From contig JAJDDJ010000022.1 in NCBI GenBank assembly GCA_029260395.1, positions 100,099 through 164,098 on the forward strand: DNA of 64,000 nucleotides. The letters are read 5' to 3'. Below, in pieces: positions 59,970-64,000 of this stretch (the first letter of the stretch is position 1; each line of letters begins with the position of its first letter). Both the position numbers and the translations under genes were made by a program. Under the pieces are notes generated by a model. It saw nothing but the letters and a program-made list of their open reading frames with translations. It was not told where the DNA came from and searched no databases. This DNA is from Phycisphaerales bacterium. GTDB taxonomy: Bacteria > Planctomycetota > Phycisphaerae > Phycisphaerales > UBA1924.

Positions 59970-62457
59970 GCCCAGCCCTGAACTTGATCAGGAAGTACTC
60001 AAGGACCACCTAGCCCGTGCGCTCGATCTGCCTCAGTCTGAGCGTGAAACGTACTGCTCAGCAGTCTTGGCCGATGATCCCGTTATGGGTAAGCGCCTAC
60101 GCGTCCTCGTCGCTGCTACGGATGAGGTTGACACATTTCTCGACGTGAGTACCTGGGCCGACCACCCCGGCGCTTCCACTGCACCGAGCACGGACCGAGA
60201 CCCGGGCCATGAGATGGCCGGCCTGCTCGGAACGGTTGTGGGTCGATACACAATCGAGGCGCTGTTGGGTACAGGAGCGTTCGGGTTCGTGTTTCGTGCT
60301 TCGCAGCAACAGCCGGTAAGGCGCGCCGTCGCAATGAAGGTGCTCAGGTCGGCGGCGGTAGGCGGTGAGTTCATTCACCGCTTCGAGTTGGAGCGCCAAG
60401 CGCTGGCACGACTGACACACCCTGCGATTTCCCGCATTTATGACGCGGGCGAACTGCCGGATGGCCGTCCGTTCTTTGTCATGGAGCTCGTTGACGGCGC
60501 ACCAATCACCGAGTATTGCGACCGAGCCAAGCTCTCGCTCAGCAAGCGGCTGGAGCTGTTCGTCGCGGTCTGCCAAGCCGTGCAACACGCGCACGCCAAG
60601 GGCATCATCCATAGGGACTTGAAGCCCTCCAACGTGATGGTGGAAGACCTTGATGGCGGGCCACGGGTCAAGATCATCGATTTTGGAATCGCCAAGGCGA
60701 CCGACGCACCACTCACCGAGTCGGCCGTGCAGACTTTAGCCATGCAAGTGATGGGCACCCCTCTGTACATGTCGCCCGAGCAAGCCTCGTTCGATACCAA
60801 CGAGATCGATACCCGCACCGACGTCTACAGCCTCGGCATCCTCTTGTTTGAGTTGATGTGCGGCTCTACGCCAATGAGTCGAGAGTCCCTAAGGCACGCA
60901 GGGATCGCCGGGCTCGCGGCGATGCTCCGGGATACCCCGCCACCGCTTCTCTCAGTTCGCGCAGCCGAGAGCAGCGGAGAGACTCTGGCCGCGAGCAGGT
61001 CAACAACTCGGGCCCGTCTCAAGCGAGAGCTAGCGGGTCCTATCGATTGGGTAACCCGCAAGGCGATTGAGCCGTGTGCTAAGGATCGTTATCCGACTGT
61101 CTACGCACTCGAGTGCGAAGTGCGCCGAATCCTCACTCACCAAGCCGTCGAGGTGCGTCCCCCTGGGATCAGCTATCAGGCTCGGGTGTTGGCTCGCAGG
61201 CATCCTGTGATCATGATGGGCGGCGGCGTGGCACTCTCAGCGCTCGCATTGATCCTGATTGTGATGGCTCTTGGGTTGGTATTGGTCAACTCTGCACGCA
61301 ATGAGGCGCTCGCCGCGAGCAAGCAAGAACGCATCGCCCGAGAAGATGCCGAACTAGTCCTCACACACTTCTTGGACGTCTTCGGCGCGGCGAGCGGCGA
61401 CGTGCTGGGGCGCGACGCCACCGTGCTCGAAGCTGCTCGAAGCGCGGCATCCGCGATCGATCAGCGGTTCGGTCACCGCCCGGTCCTCGCTGCGAGGCTG
61501 CACCACAAAGCAGGCAATCTGTTCCGAACGCTGGGAGATCTTGAGAACGCCCAGATTCACCTTGGTCGGTCTGTGGATGGCTTATCGCGCGTCAGTCCGC
61601 CTGTGCTGGAGATGCTGTACGAAGCCCAGAATGACCTCGCGCTGCTCGCGTGGGATCAGGGTGATATCGCGGAGTTCACTCGATTACTCGAGGATGTGCT
61701 ACGTCGATGCCGGCGGGATCTCGGAACAGATCATCGCGTGACGCTTCTGGTCGCGAGCAACCTCGCAGGTAACGCTTGGGTTCTGAACGGAGAGCATCAG
61801 AGAGCGATCAATGCTCTGAGACCTGTCGTTCATGAAGGCAGCAACGCCGACTTCGAAACCCGCATCTCCGCCATGGGCAACTTGGCTCTAGCTTATAGCT
61901 ACTCGGGAAACACGGAGGAAGCTGAGCCGTTGTTTCGTCGCGTGCTAGAGCTTGAGAGCGGCAACCAATCCAGTCGGCACCGCCTCGCGGCGCTGAATAA
62001 TCTCGCTAGCATGTACACGCGACAGGATCGGCACGAGGATGCGCTGCCGGTCTATCAAGAGGTGCTCGCCATCCTTGATGCCAAGTACGGTCCGAACACG
62101 ATCAACGCCGTTGTTTCGCTCAACAACATCGCTTCAAGCCTCACGTTCGCCTCAAGGTACGACGATGCACTCGATGTCAGAGACGAGGCCGAGCGACGTG
62201 CCGCCCTTGCCTTGCCTCAAGGGCACCCTGCGTTTGCGCGGCTCGCCAATTCACGGGGGCTGTTGTACCAAAGGATGGGACGATTCGACGAGGCCGAGGC
62301 CTTGCTGCTCCAAGCGCACCGCTCACTTTCGGAACTGCCGGGAGTGCCCCAAGAACTGGTGAGATCGAGCGCTGCGGACGTCCACCAGTTCTACGAACAA
62401 GTCGGCCCACCGGAAGAAGCCTCCCGATGGGCCGAACTCGCTCAGCCACCTAAATAG
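59962..62457 (+). CDS. Transmembrane Ser/Thr protein kinase with TPR C-terminus
   Basis: This 831-residue protein has a kinase domain (about 90-370) with Gly loop LLGTGAFGFVFRAS, VAMKVL, HRDLKPSNVMVED, DFGIAKATDAP and GTPLYMSPEQASFD. One strong membrane helix (VIMMGGGVALSALALILIVM, near 415) follows. About 390 residues of TPR-like repeats follow the membrane segment (ALNNLASMYTRQDRHEDALP, FARLANSRGLLYQRMGRFDE). It shares the plan of the kinase at 33945 but not close sequence. The ATG lies inside the sigma gene end, so expression is coupled to it. Confidence 0.93.
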   Translation: MSRPSPELDQEVLKDHLARALDLPQSERETYCSAVLADDPVMGKRLRVLVAATDEVDTFLDVSTWADHPGASTAPSTDRDPGHEMAGLLGTVVGRYTIEALLGTGAFGFVFRASQQQPVRRAVAMKVLRSAAVGGEFIHRFELERQALARLTHPAISRIYDAGELPDGRPFFVMELVDGAPITEYCDRAKLSLSKRLELFVAVCQAVQHAHAKGIIHRDLKPSNVMVEDLDGGPRVKIIDFGIAKATDAPLTESAVQTLAMQVMGTPLYMSPEQASFDTNEIDTRTDVYSLGILLFELMCGSTPMSRESLRHAGIAGLAAMLRDTPPPLLSVRAAESSGETLAASRSTTRARLKRELAGPIDWVTRKAIEPCAKDRYPTVYALECEVRRILTHQAVEVRPPGISYQARVLARRHPVIMMGGGVALSALALILIVMALGLVLVNSARNEALAASKQERIAREDAELVLTHFLDVFGAASGDVLGRDATVLEAARSAASAIDQRFGHRPVLAARLHHKAGNLFRTLGDLENAQIHLGRSVDGLSRVSPPVLEMLYEAQNDLALLAWDQGDIAEFTRLLEDVLRRCRRDLGTDHRVTLLVASNLAGNAWVLNGEHQRAINALRPVVHEGSNADFETRISAMGNLALAYSYSGNTEEAEPLFRRVLELESGNQSSRHRLAALNNLASMYTRQDRHEDALPVYQEVLAILDAKYGPNTINAVVSLNNIASSLTFASRYDDALDVRDEAERRAALALPQGHPAFARLANSRGLLYQRMGRFDEAEALLLQAHRSLSELPGVPQELVRSSAADVHQFYEQVGPPEEASRWAELAQPPK

Positions 62458-62468
62458 CTTGGCCCGCC

Positions 62469-63542
62469 TCAGACCCGGCAGACGTAAAACGCATTCAGGA
62501 TGTCGTGCTCGAGGTGAAATGTCTCAACTTCGGTGAAACCGCCCTCTCTGAACATCTGCTCTGCGAGTTGCTCACCCCACGCCGCCCCAAGGCCAGTTCC
62601 ACCTTGCGCCAGACTCACCGTCATGCAGTGCATGCACGAGATGGTGTAGATGAAGGGGGCGAGAGGTCGCCCGATGTTCTCGCCGACATCGCTGGATCCG
62701 GCGATGTCTTGAACCAGGAACAGCCCGTCTTGTGCAAGGCAGCTTCGGACACCGCTGATCAACCCTGCCGGGTCAGATTGGTCGTGGACAGCGTCGAATG
62801 CCGTCACGAAGTCCCACCTGCGTTGATCGCTGAATCCGGTCAAGTCCCGCGTCTCAAACGAGACATTCGTTAGCCCTCGTACGGCCGCTTCTTCTGTCGC
62901 TGCCCGCACCGCTTCTGCCGAGAGATCCATCCCGGTGAACCGGCTGTGCGGGAATTCGGCAGCCATCGCGAGCATCGCACGGCCTCTGCCGCAGCCAACA
63001 TCGAGCACATCGATGCCATCGCGAAGTCGGCCCACGAGGCCGGGGACCAGTGGGAGAATGTGATCCGTCAGTCCGGCAACAACCGTCATGTCGCTTTCTT
63101 CAGCCATGACCTCGTGGAATCTCGGGTAGGACGAATAGGGCACGCCGCCGCCGCTTCGAAAGCACTCAAGGACTTCGTCCTCCGCGCCTGCAAGTACGGG
63201 CATGAACTGCGTGGTTGCCGCGAGGTTGTTGGGAGATGCGGCTCGGGTCAGGAACGCCGCGTGCTGCTCCGGCAACTCGTATGTTGAGTTCGGGGCGTCG
63301 AAGACGACGATTCGAGACGCGGCCATGCAGCCGAGCCACTCTCGGACGTACCGTTCGACAAGTCCGGCCCTCTCGGCGATCCCCGCCGCACCCAGCGGCC
63401 CCGCCCCCGCCATGGCATCGAACAGACCAGTGCGGTGACCCAACGAGATCATTTGGACGGTCGCGGCTTGGTCGAGCATCCCGACCATCCGCTCAACGAA
63501 GGGGGTATCGATATCCGGGACGGCTACGCAGGCGTTGCACAT
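62469..63542 (-). CDS. SAM-dependent methyltransferase with N-terminal winged-helix-like domain
   Basis: The 357-residue protein starts at the ATG at 63542 with AAGGAG seven bases upstream. The first ~100 residues form a winged-helix-like dimerisation region (AGIAERAGLVERYVREWLGC), as in O-methyltransferase-like and ubiquinone/menaquinone methyltransferase-like proteins. The Rossmann domain has motif I VLDVGCGRGRAMLAMAAEFP and motif IV-like WDFVTAFDAVHDQSDPAGL. It ends in HDILNAFYVCRV. The N-terminal MCNACVAVPD has two close Cys residues. Substrate is unknown. Confidence 0.87.
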   Translation of the reverse strand: MCNACVAVPDIDTPFVERMVGMLDQAATVQMISLGHRTGLFDAMAGAGPLGAAGIAERAGLVERYVREWLGCMAASRIVVFDAPNSTYELPEQHAAFLTRAASPNNLAATTQFMPVLAGAEDEVLECFRSGGGVPYSSYPRFHEVMAEESDMTVVAGLTDHILPLVPGLVGRLRDGIDVLDVGCGRGRAMLAMAAEFPHSRFTGMDLSAEAVRAATEEAAVRGLTNVSFETRDLTGFSDQRRWDFVTAFDAVHDQSDPAGLISGVRSCLAQDGLFLVQDIAGSSDVGENIGRPLAPFIYTISCMHCMTVSLAQGGTGLGAAWGEQLAEQMFREGGFTEVETFHLEHDILNAFYVCRV

Positions 63543-63825
63543 GGGGCGCTCCTTTGCATTCAATGGGTGATCGCTCAACATGGAGCGATCCGGTTTGAAT
63601 GAGAAGCGAGCGGCCGCGTCGCCGGGCGTCAGAGAACTCCAGAATTTTCTTTGACGACCACAATACGACGGATAACCCCCACGACCACGCCCTGAGCCCG
63701 GACGATCCCGATTGTCGGGGTCTCTCCCGACGGACTCGGTTTTCTGGACCATCCGATCCGATCAGGGTGCCGCTTGGATGGCAAAACACGCCCACTGCGT
63801 GCGGCGAGCCTCTTGAACAGGCGAC

Positions 63826-64000
63826 TCACCATTCCCTCCCAGCAATCGCCTCGACCACCGCCCACGGCGCGATGTGGTCGAGGTAGTGGGCGGTTGTGGA
63901 TATTGATCGATGCCCAAGCTGCTTGGAGATGAGGCCGATGTCTACGCCTTCTGCTCGCAACTCGCTGGCGTGGGTGTGGCGGAGACCGTGGGGGTGGACG
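63826..64000 (-). CDS. Tyrosine recombinase/integrase, C-terminus (partial)
   Basis: This is the last ~57 residues of a gene that begins beyond the right edge. It carries the catalytic end of the family: HGLRHTHASEL (the His-x-x-Arg box), LGHRSISTT (third conserved basic residue) and the nucleophile Tyr in TAHYLDHIAP. The stop is at 63826-63828. It could belong to an element lying mainly outside the window. It is a different protein from the truncated recombinase at 54535, which has the opposite end of the domain. Confidence 0.8.
   Translation of the reverse strand, partial: VHPHGLRHTHASELRAEGVDIGLISKQLGHRSISTTAHYLDHIAPWAVVEAIAGREW

Overview
The window is GC-rich, gene-dense bacterial DNA, most likely from a planctomycete of the Phycisphaerae/Phycisphaerales group. 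The grounds are protein signatures. Three secreted proteins end in one or two copies of a short Cys-bracketed dockerin-like tail (GDIADDFG...MVSFGDFLALLGLIGPCP). There are type II pseudopilins, one with the planctomycete H-X9-DG motif. PEP-CTERM-like tails occur on surface proteins. Two planctomycete-style ECF sigma factors each lie beside a transmembrane Ser/Thr kinase. No exosortase, cohesin, replication origin or CRISPR array was seen.

Left part (1-11.7 kb). A tightly overlapping minus-strand operon encodes a PAS histidine kinase, a STAS protein, GspE/PilB and GspF/PilC, PilM/PilN/PilO-like proteins and a further gene cut by the window edge. A plus-strand inositol-monophosphatase-family enzyme follows. 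Next comes a three-gene minus-strand operon: a PEP-CTERM-like surface protein, a PQQ-type beta-propeller with a dockerin-like end, and an H-X9-DG pseudopilin. It is headed by what I read as a cobalamin riboswitch, which suggests an outer-surface B12-related system.

11.7-31.9 kb. One long minus-strand run holds histidine utilisation (hutH, hutU, a peroxiredoxin, hutG, hutI) preceded by a glycan set: CMP-sugar synthetase, 2-hydroxyacid dehydrogenase, SDR and GT2. A divergent polysaccharide-type ABC exporter lies opposite. Then come a GlcD-GlcF-like FAD/Fe-S fusion, a DUF4139 protein, a pseudopilin, a RidA-like protein, a CPBP protease and ribosomal protein S20.

32-37.1 kb. tRNA-Arg(ACG) is followed 4.9 kb later by an exact 45-nt copy of its 3' half. 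Between the copies sit a dockerin-type secreted protein, an ECF sigma factor and a receptor kinase. This looks like a small tRNA-integrated island without a visible integrase.

37.1-54.4 kb. Two secreted proteins (PEP-CTERM-like and FG-GAP repeat) and the Mg transporter MgtE come first. A six-gene minus-strand operon follows: gabD, gabT, nitrilase, Orn/Lys/Arg decarboxylase, ATP-grasp and C45 acyltransferase. It looks like amine or arginine breakdown to succinate, with two uncharacterised amide-forming or amide-cleaving steps. A ROK kinase and PEP carboxylase follow.

54.4-64 kb. This is an accessory segment. It has a truncated tyrosine recombinase, a secreted HEXXHXXGXXH protease, a ~95-nt imperfect direct repeat on both sides, two unknown minus-strand proteins, a second ECF/kinase pair, a SAM methyltransferase and the C-terminus of a second tyrosine recombinase running off the right edge.
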